IMG/VR virus record: IMGVR_UViG_3300047678_000130
Coordinates: 1 to 30,210 of that record
Length of the DNA: 30,210 nt
From: a virus
Reading direction: 5' to 3' (one strand)
Shown here: positions 22,331 through 29,205 of the stretch, piece after piece
How positions within the stretch are numbered: position 1 is the stretch's first letter
Layout: every line of letters begins with the position of its first letter
Notes under the pieces: model-generated
Databases searched by the model: none
Told to the model about the DNA's origin: nothing
The model's input: only the letters and a program-made list of their open reading frames with translations
Position numbers and translations under genes: made by a program

Positions 22331-22815
22331 TGAGACCTCATGTTCTGCACGTTCGAACTTTCATCGAGCTGGGCAAGCCGCCTGAGCACGATGCTCTCGA
22401 TCCCGCTATTTATGTCCTTTCCGATCTCGACCGCGTGAAGGATCGCGTGACATTCGCGCCGGTCGAGTTGGCGGTCGCCGATCGAGTCGAGGATGACCGA
22501 TGTTGAATCGGCCTCGGCTCGGATCTTGATCGAAAGCTGTTCAACAAGATCGTCAACGCTGTTATCCGACGTGCTTCCTGCTCGCTCTACGATCGAATGA
22601 AGATCTCGGAGCCATATTTCGACCGGAGCACCGGCTCGGGCGGCAGACAAAAACAGATGTCGAAACGGTTGATATGGATCCTTCGAATCACCGTTCTTGA
22701 TCGCGTAAATGAACTTATCCTCGCAGGGATATTCTTTGGAGATCGGACCAACGTGACACTTGAGTGCTTCATAGGTTTCGTCCGATCGGCCATACGTGTC
22801 TTTTGGTCTTGGCAT
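22327..22815 (-). CDS. Hypothetical first gene of the early leftward operon
   Basis: A 162-residue protein, the first sizeable gene after the main leftward promoter. It begins MPRPKDTYGRSDETYEALKC and is mainly helical (PFRHLFLSAARAGAPVEIWL, RAGSTSDNSVDDLVEQLSIK). I do not recognise a family. In temperate phages this position often holds a regulator or anti-host protein, but no helix-turn-helix is clear. The gene follows a promoter-leader of about 190 bases. Confidence 0.5.
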   Translation of the reverse strand: MPRPKDTYGRSDETYEALKCHVGPISKEYPCEDKFIYAIKNGDSKDPYQPFRHLFLSAARAGAPVEIWLRDLHSIVERAGSTSDNSVDDLVEQLSIKIRAEADSTSVILDSIGDRQLDRRECHAILHAVEIGKDINSGIESIVLRRLAQLDESSNVQNMRSQ

Positions 22816-22818
22816 GTT

Positions 22819-22932
22819 TTACTTGAATTTCCCGGTAATTTTTCTAGTGCTACGATCCGGCGAATCAATGAGAATGATTGGCATGGGAACTAGTCGTGAA
22901 TTTTTATCAGGCCGAAAGGCTGCAAAACTCAT
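22819..22932 (-). CDS. Possible 37-residue leader ORF
   Basis: In the leader of the early leftward transcript a short minus-strand ORF begins MSFAAFRPDKNSRLVPMPII and stops three bases before the next gene's ATG. The tight spacing hints that it is translated, but there is no ribosome site and no known relative. A GTG four codons upstream is another possible start. The remaining bases up to 23009 show no gene. Confidence 0.28.
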   Translation of the reverse strand: MSFAAFRPDKNSRLVPMPIILIDSPDRSTRKITGKFK

Positions 22933-23009
22933 GTCCGCGTTCACCCAAAATCCGGGGCTGATCCGGATATTTTCCTGTCAATTTCTTCGTCGATCCTCGA
23001 TGTCTGCTA

Positions 23010-23040
23010 CAAATATAAAGATATTCTTTATATTTGTCAA
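23010..23040 (-). promoter_or_regulatory. Leftward early promoter with embedded 27-bp palindromic operator
   Basis: On the minus strand a TTGACA (+ strand 23040-23035) and TATATT (23017-23012) are separated by 17 bases, a near-consensus sigma70-type promoter. A perfect inverted repeat with half-site CAAATATAAAGA fills 23010-23036, so a bound repressor would cover both boxes. The identical 27-bp sequence occurs at 26686-26712. The promoter points to the early and late genes on the left. Confidence 0.82.
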
Positions 23041-23048
23041 TCAAAATC

Positions 23049-23061
23049 AAAGAATCTCTTT
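23049..23061. promoter_or_regulatory. Operator-like site AAAGA-N3-TCTTT
   Basis: AAAGA (23049-23053), ATC, TCTTT (23057-23061) followed by AGTT matches the core of the other operators. It lies between the cro-like stop and the 27-bp palindrome and probably belongs to the same set of repressor sites. Confidence 0.6.
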
Positions 23062-23080
23062 AGTTATATGGAAAAATACA

Positions 23081-23311
23081 TTAGGCAGCCGGATCGATTT
23101 TGACGTCCACCGTCAGATCGTCGTAGCTTACACCAAGTGCCGTGAGAAGGAACGGAAGCTTCTTGACAGACGTCATATTGTTGCCGCGTTCCCAATTATA
23201 CAGGTCTTGCTCAGAGAATCGGCCGGCGCCGGCGGTCACGATATCTTGTCGGGTCCGGTCGCCTCGGGCTTTTTCGATCAGTTCGGGGCTCAACATCTTC
23301 ACTTTGTCCAT
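23081..23311 (-). CDS. Cro/CI-type XRE-family regulator
   Basis: A 76-residue protein consisting of one helix-turn-helix domain: ELIEKARGDRTRQDIVTAGA, then GRFSEQDLYNWERGNNMTSV with the recognition helix, and a C-terminal helix (KKLPFLLTALGVSYDDL). It is divergent from the larger repressor gene, as Cro is to CI. Its promoter (23319-23347) ends only seven bases before the ATG, so the mRNA is probably leaderless. It likely helps choose lytic growth by binding the operators with core AAAGA-N3-TCTTT. Confidence 0.72.
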   Translation of the reverse strand: MDKVKMLSPELIEKARGDRTRQDIVTAGAGRFSEQDLYNWERGNNMTSVKKLPFLLTALGVSYDDLTVDVKIDPAA

Positions 23312-23318
23312 GGAGTCA

Positions 23319-23347
23319 AATATAAAGATTTCCTTTAGTTATGTCAA
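23319..23347 (-). promoter_or_regulatory. Promoter of the Cro-like gene with operator
   Basis: On the minus strand TTGACA (23347-23342), 17 bases, then TATATT (23324-23319). The spacer holds an imperfect operator (TATAAAGA...CCTTTAGTT on the plus strand, 23321-23340). The start codon at 23311 lies seven bases after the -10 box, so transcription would begin at or next to the ATG. Confidence 0.8.
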
Positions 23348-23383
23348 CCATCTCTTTAGTTGAGCGAAAATGCGGTCACAAAG

Positions 23384-23398
23384 TAAAGTTATTCTTTA
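23384..23398. promoter_or_regulatory. Operator-like site before the repressor gene
   Basis: TAAAG (23384-23388) and CTTTA (23394-23398) form an inverted repeat with a 5-base centre, one mismatch from the AAAGA-N3-TCTTT core. It ends six bases before the repressor ATG, suiting autoregulation. No clear -35/-10 pair for the repressor is seen. Confidence 0.5.
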
Positions 23399-23403
23399 TT
23401 TAT

Positions 23404-23814
23404 ATGAATTATGGTGAGCGCCTAAAATCTGTTCGTAAAGCCCGGGGCCTGACCCAGGAGCAGTTAGCCGAAAAGGTCTCCGCGGCTGGCCATACAGTCT
23501 CGTCGTCATACGTGAGCATGATCGAGCGTATTTATGAGAAGCGGCTCGACGGGCTGCCGACGCGCCCCGCTAGACGGTTCGTAGAACTGGCTGCCAAGAT
23601 CCTTGATGACGACATTAACGAAGCCCTAATGGATGCCGACTATGCGCCGCTCGATCGTGAACGGTTTCGTCAAGACGATGGAATGTTTAGCGGTTGGGAT
23701 AAGGTGCCGGAACATCTTCGGCCACTCGCTCGAAAGCAAGTTCAGGCAATCATCGAATCGCTGATCGATAATGAGGACAATGACACGGATTACATAGACG
23801 ACGCCGGACATTAG
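23404..23814 (+). CDS. XRE-family repressor (ImmR-like)
   Basis: A 136-residue protein from ATG 23404 (MNYGERLKSVRKARGLTQEQ); the longer frame to 23341 runs through the operators and is unlikely. Residues 1-65 form a clear XRE helix-turn-helix (LTQEQLAEKVSAAGHTVSSS, YVSMIERIYE), then an acidic C-terminal part. It lacks the peptidase domain of LexA/CI repressors. The next gene is an ImmA/IrrE protease, the usual partner that cleaves such repressors on induction (as in ICEBs1 and related phages). No Shine-Dalgarno site is visible, so the mRNA may be leaderless. Confidence 0.82.
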   Translation: MNYGERLKSVRKARGLTQEQLAEKVSAAGHTVSSSYVSMIERIYEKRLDGLPTRPARRFVELAAKILDDDINEALMDADYAPLDRERFRQDDGMFSGWDKVPEHLRPLARKQVQAIIESLIDNEDNDTDYIDDAGH

Positions 23815-23863
23815 TTTCCGGTTAACAAGTGGTTCTACATATAACAGCACGAGGAAGACGAAG

Positions 23864-24316
23864 ATGAACCAGCTACTCCCGAGAATTCGAGAAGCATTTC
23901 CGCATTTCAACGAACGAGCCGTAACCGAGGAAGATTTTTGGCGAGCAGCCAAACGCGAGAAGATTATAGTCAGGTCAATGCCGCTTGTCGTCGACGGCTA
24001 CTATCAACGGAAAAATGGACGACACTTTATTCTGATCAACCGAAACCTGACCGGTGTCGCATGGCTGTTCGCTGCGTTGCACGAATTTTGTCACTATCTG
24101 TTTCACGAACCATGTGGTGGTGACAACTATGTTCTCTATCGGAACGGCCGGCCGCACCAAGACAGCCGCGAACGTCAGGCCGATGCATTTGCATTGATCG
24201 CCCTGATCCCGGCAACGGAACTTAAACAGGCCCGGCTTGCCCATGCGTATCCTGATGAATGGGCTGAGAAGGTTTTGGCCGAGCGAGAAAAGATCTATTG
24301 GAGTCATAGAATATGA
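23864..24316 (+). CDS. ImmA/IrrE-type metallopeptidase
   Basis: A 150-residue protein with HEFCHYLFH (about residues 85-93), the HExxH zinc motif, and ERQADAFALIALIPATELKQ further on, where the Glu/Asp complete the site in this family. It starts MNQLLPRIREAFPHFNERAV and has GAGGAAG before the ATG. In phages and ICEs this peptidase cleaves the ImmR-like repressor and so triggers the lytic or transfer state. It lies 50 bases after the repressor gene and overlaps the next gene by 4 bases. Confidence 0.88.
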   Translation: MNQLLPRIREAFPHFNERAVTEEDFWRAAKREKIIVRSMPLVVDGYYQRKNGRHFILINRNLTGVAWLFAALHEFCHYLFHEPCGGDNYVLYRNGRPHQDSRERQADAFALIALIPATELKQARLAHAYPDEWAEKVLAEREKIYWSHRI

Positions 24317-24831
24317 GGCACATCACCGGGCGGCTCAGATCATTGATATTAGTTACCTGCGCTCTCACGCTCTCGATCGGAGCTCAGGTCAGCGAAAGCA
24401 AGGCTGAAAAGAAACAGCGCGAAGCGCAGGAAAAGAAGATGGAAGTCTCGCTCCGGCAGTTGTCGCTATTTCCTCAGACATACGCCAATGAAACGCGGCG
24501 GCTCAAACGAGTTCTGCTCGGCCCAATGCGTCAGCAGTCGTTCGGCACCGATCGAGTTTATGTGCTCGATGCGAAACAGGACAAAACTCAGATCTACAAT
24601 TCTATTCGCCGCGATTCGTTTGCGATCGTTGCCGACGATAAGACCGCACGACTGATCGATCAATACTACGAAAAGCACAGCGACACTTTTCGGGAGTACT
24701 ATCCGGCGAACGTTATGCTTACGATCTCGAAGCTTGAGAGCGAGGGAAACCAGGCGTATATCGGCAAGGTCGGGTGCATACAGTTTTTGGGTTTATTTGG
24801 TAATATCTGGGATAGGATCAACTGCCAATGA
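24313..24831 (+). CDS. Secreted protein in the lysogeny operon
   Basis: A 172-residue protein with an N-terminal signal peptide (LRSLILVTCALTLSIGAQVS, about 8-27) and then a charged, mostly helical and mixed region (KAEKKQREAQEKKMEVSLRQ, DRVYVLDAKQDKTQIYNSIR). It overlaps the ImmA stop by 4 bases, so it is co-expressed with the repressor in lysogens. No family is recognised. Exported proteins in this place are often superinfection exclusion or lysogenic conversion factors, which is an inference. Confidence 0.6.
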   Translation: MRHITGRLRSLILVTCALTLSIGAQVSESKAEKKQREAQEKKMEVSLRQLSLFPQTYANETRRLKRVLLGPMRQQSFGTDRVYVLDAKQDKTQIYNSIRRDSFAIVADDKTARLIDQYYEKHSDTFREYYPANVMLTISKLESEGNQAYIGKVGCIQFLGLFGNIWDRINCQ

Positions 24832-25055
24832 AAACGTCACCGGCATGGTATTGCTTCAAATGCGGAATGTTTAATGACCCGCAGTTTGATTCGTGTGAAG
24901 GGTGCCTCCGCCCTGATCGAATGAAAGCGATTTCACGCGAGGCCGCGGCAGAGCCGGGTCTATTTTGGTACTGCGAAAGCTGTTTCGTCGGAAACCCACC
25001 TGTTCGATCGTCCTGCTGGTCGTGTCACCTTATTCGAGTCTCAGCAAATGCCTAA
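24828..25055 (+). CDS. Double zinc-ribbon protein
   Basis: A 75-residue protein with two similar zinc-finger units: WYCFKCGMFNDPQFDSCEGC (about 7-26) and WYCESCFVGNPPVRSSCWSC (about 47-66), each C-x2-C...C-x2-C, like RanBP2-type/zinc ribbon fingers. These bind nucleic acid or protein. It overlaps the secreted-protein gene by 4 bases and closes the lysogeny operon. It may regulate host or phage genes in the lysogen. Confidence 0.65.
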   Translation: MKTSPAWYCFKCGMFNDPQFDSCEGCLRPDRMKAISREAAAEPGLFWYCESCFVGNPPVRSSCWSCHLIRVSANA

Positions 25056-25335
25056 CCCAACACTTGGAGCTAAATCCATCCTGAAAGAAACCTGTCCGCT
25101 TTTTGTCCACTTGTTGCGCATAGTTTGTATAGTTTGCTAAGTTTGGACTCAACTAAAATACTGTAAACATCGAACTATCGCGTGTTTTCAAAGGTTGGTG
25201 AAAATCTGAATGGTGCCCCCGGTAGGATTCGAAGTAATGTTATAAGTGTCTTATTTACAAAACTTAGGTATTTCTGCACCGTGAAACTTGTCCGCTTTTT
25301 GACCATTCCGTTAATGGAACGACAAAAAACTAAAC
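25056..25335. other. Non-coding attP-like region between lysogeny operon and integrase
   Basis: No gene is visible. It holds the tRNA-like core (25211-25233) and two copies of TGTCCGCTTTTTGNCCA (25093-25109 and 25289-25305), 196 bp apart and one mismatch different, on either side of the core. These look like integrase arm sites. Between them ATAGTTTGTATAGTTTG (25120-25136) gives a short tandem TAGTTTG repeat, perhaps for Xis or a host factor. Confidence 0.6.
25211..25233 (-). other. att core: 3' end of a tRNA gene
   Basis: Read on the minus strand this is TTCGAATCCTACC then GGGGGCACCA: the T-loop, T-stem 3' side, acceptor strand and CCA of a tRNA. Only these 23 bases are tRNA-like; the bases before it (toward the integrase) are not. 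Phages that integrate into the 3' end of a tRNA gene carry just such a fragment. The acceptor predicts a tRNA beginning GCCCCCG. Confidence 0.8.
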
Positions 25336-26538
25336 CTACCGTCCCTTAAATATATCAATAAATTCTTCTGCGCTCATAGCACCGGTTCGCACTTTCTCGT
25401 AGATCTCTGCGAGCGGAAGTGAGGGCTTGTTGCCGTACAATCTCCGCATTGCTTTACCGCGTTCTTCTTCGGACGCGTGGGAATAGTAGTCGACCATCTC
25501 CTTGCTCGCGTGGCCGGTGAAACTCGCGGCCGTCGCGATATCCGTGACCCTGACGAGCCGGCTTGTGAACGAGTGGCGATTTGAATGAAAGGTCACGCCA
25601 TGACGCTCGTTTCGACCGTACCTGATCCCGTTCACCTCGCAGGCTTCGCGAACCAGGTCTTCAACCGTGTGGCGCGAACACTTGAGATCGAATATCCGAT
25701 CGGAGCTCGAGTCTTTGATCGATTCATCTAGTATCGTCACAACGCGATCAGGAAGTTCCGGCAATACGCTGACCGTATCCGTCTTCCAACGCACGACGGT
25801 GAGTTTCCGGCGCTTGCGATCGTAGTCAGACTTAAGTAGCTTTTCGATCTCGCCGATCCGAAGACCGAGCATCCATGCCAGTTCAAACATTCGCGCCACG
25901 ACCGGCCGGGCCGCGACTCGCTCCGGACGTTCTCGAACTCGCTGCCTAACTGATAACGTCGCGACGATCGCGGCTGCCTCATCGTGAGTGATCTCGCGCC
26001 GCGAGCGTTTCCCCCTCGACACCTTCGGCCGGACGACCGGAGCCTCGAAATCTTCCTGCATCTGAGGAAAGATCAGTGAGGCTCGATTGAACGCGCTCGA
26101 CAGTTCGTTGATCTCTCGGTTGATCGTCTCTGGCTTTACGCCGTCGAGTTCCCTAGTTCTTATATATGCGCGGAAATGGGCCTTGCCGACGGCAGTAATA
26201 CCGATGTCGTAGTCGAGCAAGGATTCAAAACATCCGTAGATCCGCTCGCAGCGGATCCGGGTGCGATGTGAATCCAGTTCCTGCATTCTAGCTTCGAATA
26301 ACTGAGATACGGTTGGCTCGTGCCCGTTATCCGTTTGAGCGATGCCGGCCGCCGCGTACGTCTTCTTGCTCTTGATCTGAGCCGCGAAACTCTCAGCCTC
26401 TGCTTTCGTCGGAAATACCGTTCGGATCCGCTTGCCCCGCGATCGTATATCCACACGATATCCGACGTAGCATTTTGTCGCCGCGTCGTATCGGAGCTGC
26501 GGCTTGCGCCGCGCAAATGTAACCCGAGAAATCCCCAT
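25336..26538 (-). CDS. int: Tyrosine recombinase / phage integrase
   Basis: A 400-residue protein. The C-terminal catalytic domain (about 200-370) has ELAWMLGLRIGEIEKL with the first catalytic Arg, VRWKTDTVS with Lys, HSNRHSFTSRLV with the His-x-x-Arg pair, TGHASKEM with the next His, and MVDYYSH with the nucleophile Tyr. The N-terminal part (about 1-70) is an arm-binding-like domain and about 75-170 a core-binding domain. It carries out integration and excision at the nearby attP. The 3' end faces the att site. An operator (26574-26594) lies upstream, so int may be under repressor control. Confidence 0.92.
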   Translation of the reverse strand: MGISRVTFARRKPQLRYDAATKCYVGYRVDIRSRGKRIRTVFPTKAEAESFAAQIKSKKTYAAAGIAQTDNGHEPTVSQLFEARMQELDSHRTRIRCERIYGCFESLLDYDIGITAVGKAHFRAYIRTRELDGVKPETINREINELSSAFNRASLIFPQMQEDFEAPVVRPKVSRGKRSRREITHDEAAAIVATLSVRQRVRERPERVAARPVVARMFELAWMLGLRIGEIEKLLKSDYDRKRRKLTVVRWKTDTVSVLPELPDRVVTILDESIKDSSSDRIFDLKCSRHTVEDLVREACEVNGIRYGRNERHGVTFHSNRHSFTSRLVRVTDIATAASFTGHASKEMVDYYSHASEEERGKAMRRLYGNKPSLPLAEIYEKVRTGAMSAEEFIDIFKGR

Positions 26539-26573
26539 TTCTCTTTATTTTGCTATTTTTAGTTGTCAGCACC

Positions 26574-26594
26574 AACTAAAGACTTTCTTTAGTT
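26574..26594. promoter_or_regulatory. Operator upstream of the integrase
   Basis: AACTAAAGA (26574-26582) and TCTTTAGTT (26586-26594) form a perfect 9-bp inverted repeat around CTT. It shares the AAAGA-N3-TCTTT core of the lytic operators. A weaker related half-site lies at about 26656-26665. Confidence 0.72.
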
Positions 26595-26681
26595 TTTCAG
26601 CGTTTATTGCGTATTTACGGGCATTACACGGCACTTTACACCTATATTTCCCCACAAAACTAAAGAAATCCTGATTATTTG

Positions 26682-26712
26682 TTGACAAATATAAAGATAT
26701 TCTTTATATTTG
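26682..26712 (+). promoter_or_regulatory. Rightward promoter with 27-bp palindromic operator
   Basis: TTGACA (26682-26687), 17 bases and TATATT (26705-26710) form a near-consensus promoter. The 27-bp palindrome (26686-26712) is identical to that at 23010-23036. The following gene starts at 26723, 12 bases after the -10 box, so its mRNA would have almost no leader. The same protein would repress both promoters. Confidence 0.82.
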
Positions 26713-26722
26713 AAATATAACG

Positions 26723-26923
26723 ATGAAACTAAAACGAGAACCAAGAAAGCAAATGAGGATAAAGGAAGCTGCGCGGCTGCTTGATGTGAGTCCATCAACC
26801 TTTAGGAATCTGATCGCCGAACGCAACCTTCAAATCGTTCAGCGAAAGCCAGGGACAACGAGTCCGATCAAAGTTTTCGAGGCTCAAATAAAAGAGATCG
26901 CCCGTGAGTGGGGGATCTTGTAG
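26723..26923 (+). CDS. Small MerR/excisionase-like helix-turn-helix protein
   Basis: A 66-residue protein with a helix-turn-helix: MRIKEAARLLDVSPSTFRNL then IAERNLQIVQRKPG, the pattern of excisionase/MerR-like proteins. It sits divergently from the integrase, where excisionases or early regulators are common. Its promoter is covered by the repressor operator, so it is likely made on induction. It may assist excision or control early rightward genes; the former is a reasonable guess. Confidence 0.65.
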   Translation: MKLKREPRKQMRIKEAARLLDVSPSTFRNLIAERNLQIVQRKPGTTSPIKVFEAQIKEIAREWGIL

Positions 26924-27000
26924 GAACTAAAAGAAATGGAGAGTGCACCCGTCAAAGTAACACTCTCCGACACCACCTTTACCACTTAGAGGCAGAAAAG

Positions 27001-27207
27001 ATGGCATTAACAAACTCTACAACCGAAGCCGACCTTCGGTCAATTCGACAACGCGAACTGGACGTTCTCAATGAACTGGACGAGATAGAGAGCAGAGGTT
27101 CCGGCCTAGGCCGTGAGATCGTCAAAATCCTAACCCGAACGCTCGAAACGCTCTACGACATCGACGACATCATTCAACGACAAAATCCACAGGAGGATCA
27201 GAAATAG
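27001..27207 (+). CDS. Small hypothetical helical early protein
   Basis: A 68-residue protein from ATG 27001 (MALTNSTTEADLRSIRQREL), preceded by GAGG; the longer frame from GTG 26908 overlaps the previous gene and is not favoured. It is mostly helical (DVLNELDEIESRGSGLGREI, VKILTRTLETLYDIDD), suggesting a coiled coil or dimer. No motif is recognised. It is part of the rightward early block. Confidence 0.5.
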   Translation: MALTNSTTEADLRSIRQRELDVLNELDEIESRGSGLGREIVKILTRTLETLYDIDDIIQRQNPQEDQK

Positions 27208-27209
27208 CT

Positions 27210-27431
27210 ATGTATTTGGAATCACCGGAAAACACACGTTACGCGGCCGAGAACAAAGGCTTCGGGCCAACAGAGAGCCCGGTCTCGACCACCACGTCAG
27301 ACGACATTCGCAAAATGGCTGCCGCGAAAGTAGCCGACCGACGCAATGCCGGAGAGTATGCAAAGTTCCTCAACGAGCCCGGAGTGACCATTCATCACGA
27401 TGGCGTGCTGGAAATACCGATAGGCAGCTAA
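27210..27431 (+). CDS. Small hypothetical early protein
   Basis: A 73-residue protein (MYLESPENTRYAAENKGFGP) with an N-terminal disordered part and a C-terminal segment (KVADRRNAGEYAKFLNEPGV, then HDGVLEIPIGS). An AGGAGG site is 14 bases upstream. No relation is recognised. It lies between two early genes, with short spacers. Confidence 0.45.
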   Translation: MYLESPENTRYAAENKGFGPTESPVSTTTSDDIRKMAAAKVADRRNAGEYAKFLNEPGVTIHHDGVLEIPIGS

Positions 27432-27452
27432 CTAAGAAAACGGAGAAAGAAA

Positions 27453-28799
27453 ATGAACTACGAACAACCCGCGATCAGCGATAACACCGACACTGAATTT
27501 GACGACCTGATTGGGCTGAACGGCCCTGAAGCGAAAGCCGCTGCCGAAGAACGCGAGGCACAGCGCAAGAGCGAGGTCGCCGACCTATTGCAACGTAACG
27601 GAGTCACACCGGAAGCGATGTCGACCGAACCTGTGAAGGACTGGGCCGATGCCCTACGAGAAGAAGCCTCTTTTGAACCGGCACCGCCGAAATCGCACTT
27701 AAACGAAACCGCGACGAAAATTGCTGACGACCTCGTGCCGACTTTCGGTGAGGCCTTAAAGCCTTATGAGCAAAGTGCGATCGCTTACGGGTTTCCCCCG
27801 GCGGTCGATGCACTTATCACCAAGACCGGCATTGACGAGGAACGAGCTGAAATGGTTCTCATTAATTTCCGTCAGGCGTTCCAGCTAGCCGGTGCATGGG
27901 CTCAAAAAGCACAGGGACTCGTCGTTACCGACGAGTCCCAGACTGAAATGATTGCAGAGGCCAAGCGACTGCACAAGATCGTTCGCGACGACCGGATCAA
28001 CGTCGAAAAACGCCGCAAAGAGCTCAAGGAACGACCACTCCGCGAAGGCCAGCTTATCGACGGTGTCGCTAATGTCTATAAGGATCTGCTCGAACCGATC
28101 GAGACTCATCTTCTGAAAGGTGCGAAGTTTGTCGAGAACCTTGAGGCTGAAAGAAAAGCCAAGCTTGCTCAGGAGCGCGGAGCAAAACTCGCGTTGTTTG
28201 AAGTAGACCCAAAAACATTCTCAAATCTCGGCGATATGACCGACGAGGCGTTCGCGATCGTCTATAGCGGTGTTCGCCAACAGTATCAAGAAATTCAGGC
28301 TGAAGCTGAAGCTCGATTAAAAGCGGAACGAGAACGCGAGATCGAGAACGAACGGTTGCGTAAAGAGAACGAACGACTCGAATCTGAGCGAGCCGCTGAA
28401 GCTGCCCGAGCCGCAGAGCAACAACGCATTGCCAACGAAGCAACAGCCAAGCTTAAAGCCCAACAGGAAGAGACTGATCGAAAAGAAGCTGAACGCAAGG
28501 CGGAAGAAGAAAGGCTTCGCTTAGGTCCCGATAAAGACAAACTCGTCGATCTCGCTCAACGGATCATTGAGATCACTCATGACTTGCCGGATGTCGATCC
28601 TAAATTCGACTGGCTATTAAGCGAGGTCAAAAGCGACCTCGGGACGATCGTTCGCAAGATACAAGTCCAAACAGAAAGGCTTGGATTCGTGGAGTCCGGG
28701 CTTCCCCCGACTCCACGCATACGGGGACACCATTGGTTTGTTTGGGTGGGGGCGGGGCTCCCCGTCACACCACGAATCCGGGGACACCGATCGTGCTGA
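27453..28799 (+). CDS. Coiled-coil phage protein, DUF1351-like
   Basis: A 448-residue protein with a long helical middle. About 165-230 (AEAKRLHKIVRDDRINVEKR, RKELKERPLREGQLIDGVAN, LLEPIETHL) follows the pattern of DUF1351-type phage proteins, often next to recombination genes. From about 283 to 355 a charged coiled coil dominates (EAEARLKAEREREIENERLR). A last small domain (about 360-410, DKLVDLAQRIIEITHDLPDV) precedes an odd tail (SGLPPTPRIRGHH, AGLPVTPRIRGH) coded by two palindromic repeats. The tail looks like a late addition by a repeat element. It may work with a recombinase, which is not visible here. Confidence 0.62.
   Translation: MNYEQPAISDNTDTEFDDLIGLNGPEAKAAAEEREAQRKSEVADLLQRNGVTPEAMSTEPVKDWADALREEASFEPAPPKSHLNETATKIADDLVPTFGEALKPYEQSAIAYGFPPAVDALITKTGIDEERAEMVLINFRQAFQLAGAWAQKAQGLVVTDESQTEMIAEAKRLHKIVRDDRINVEKRRKELKERPLREGQLIDGVANVYKDLLEPIETHLLKGAKFVENLEAERKAKLAQERGAKLALFEVDPKTFSNLGDMTDEAFAIVYSGVRQQYQEIQAEAEARLKAEREREIENERLRKENERLESERAAEAARAAEQQRIANEATAKLKAQQEETDRKEAERKAEEERLRLGPDKDKLVDLAQRIIEITHDLPDVDPKFDWLLSEVKSDLGTIVRKIQVQTERLGFVESGLPPTPRIRGHHWFVWVGAGLPVTPRIRGHRSC
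28688..28790. repeat. Two tandem REP-like palindromic units
   Basis: Unit 1 has CGTGGAGTC (28688-28696) and GACTCCACG (28709-28717) as a perfect 9-bp inverted repeat, followed by CATACGGGGACACC. Unit 2 is similar but imperfect, with GGGCGGGGCTCCCCGTCACA and then CCACGAATCCGGGGACACC. They sit at the 3' end of the DUF1351-like gene and add the repeated LPxTPRIRGH tail. This resembles REP elements moved by a TnpA-REP type transposase; no such gene is in the window. Confidence 0.55.
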
Positions 28800-28851
28800 T
28801 GAGACAAGTCAGAACCTTAGCCGCCCAAAACGGGCAAGGAAATCAAACGAA

Positions 28852-29205
28852 ATGAACCTGGGTAAAGAGTTCAATCAACTATTTATTGAGACAGCCGAGT
28901 TCGTTGCGGAAGAATCGTTCGGCCTATTTCGCCCATACCGAGGGTACTCGGGGCGGGCGATGTACGGTAGTCAGTGTTTCGGTGTCGAGATCGATCGCGA
29001 CATATCACCTGCAGGATTCGGAGCCGCGATGATGGCCAAAGCATACGAAGCAAATCAAAGAGGATTGTTTTTCCCAACATCATTCCTCAGTGATCTCCAA
29101 GGTGCAATGCTTCGGGCCCGCACGGATTCACTCGGCAATAACGTCATTCTCTACTTCCTTGAGATCAATGACGCGGCTCCGGCCGTTACGGAGGAAAAAG
29201 CATGA
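28852..29205 (+). CDS. Hypothetical early protein
   Basis: A 117-residue protein from ATG 28852 (MNLGKEFNQLFIETAEFVAE); a longer frame from 28681 reads through the palindromic repeats in another frame and is not credible. It is a mixed helix/strand protein (RAMYGSQCFGVEIDRDISPA, FGAAMMAKAYEANQRG, NNVILYFLEIND) of no known family. An AAGGA is 11 bases upstream. It overlaps the next gene by 4 bases. Confidence 0.55.
   Translation: MNLGKEFNQLFIETAEFVAEESFGLFRPYRGYSGRAMYGSQCFGVEIDRDISPAGFGAAMMAKAYEANQRGLFFPTSFLSDLQGAMLRARTDSLGNNVILYFLEINDAAPAVTEEKA

Noticed and set aside
25211-25260. A complete tRNA gene
   Set aside because: Only the last 23 bases fit a tRNA; there is no anticodon stem or D arm upstream.
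28681-28851. Extended start of the gene at 28852, beginning inside the palindromic repeats
   Set aside because: The extra 57 codons only read the repeats in another frame, and the internal ATG is preceded by an AAGGA.
29082-29205. Frame 29090-29290 (+) and other overlapping frames as separate genes
   Set aside because: They lie inside genes with better starts, spacing and protein character; the same holds for most frames opposite the structural genes.
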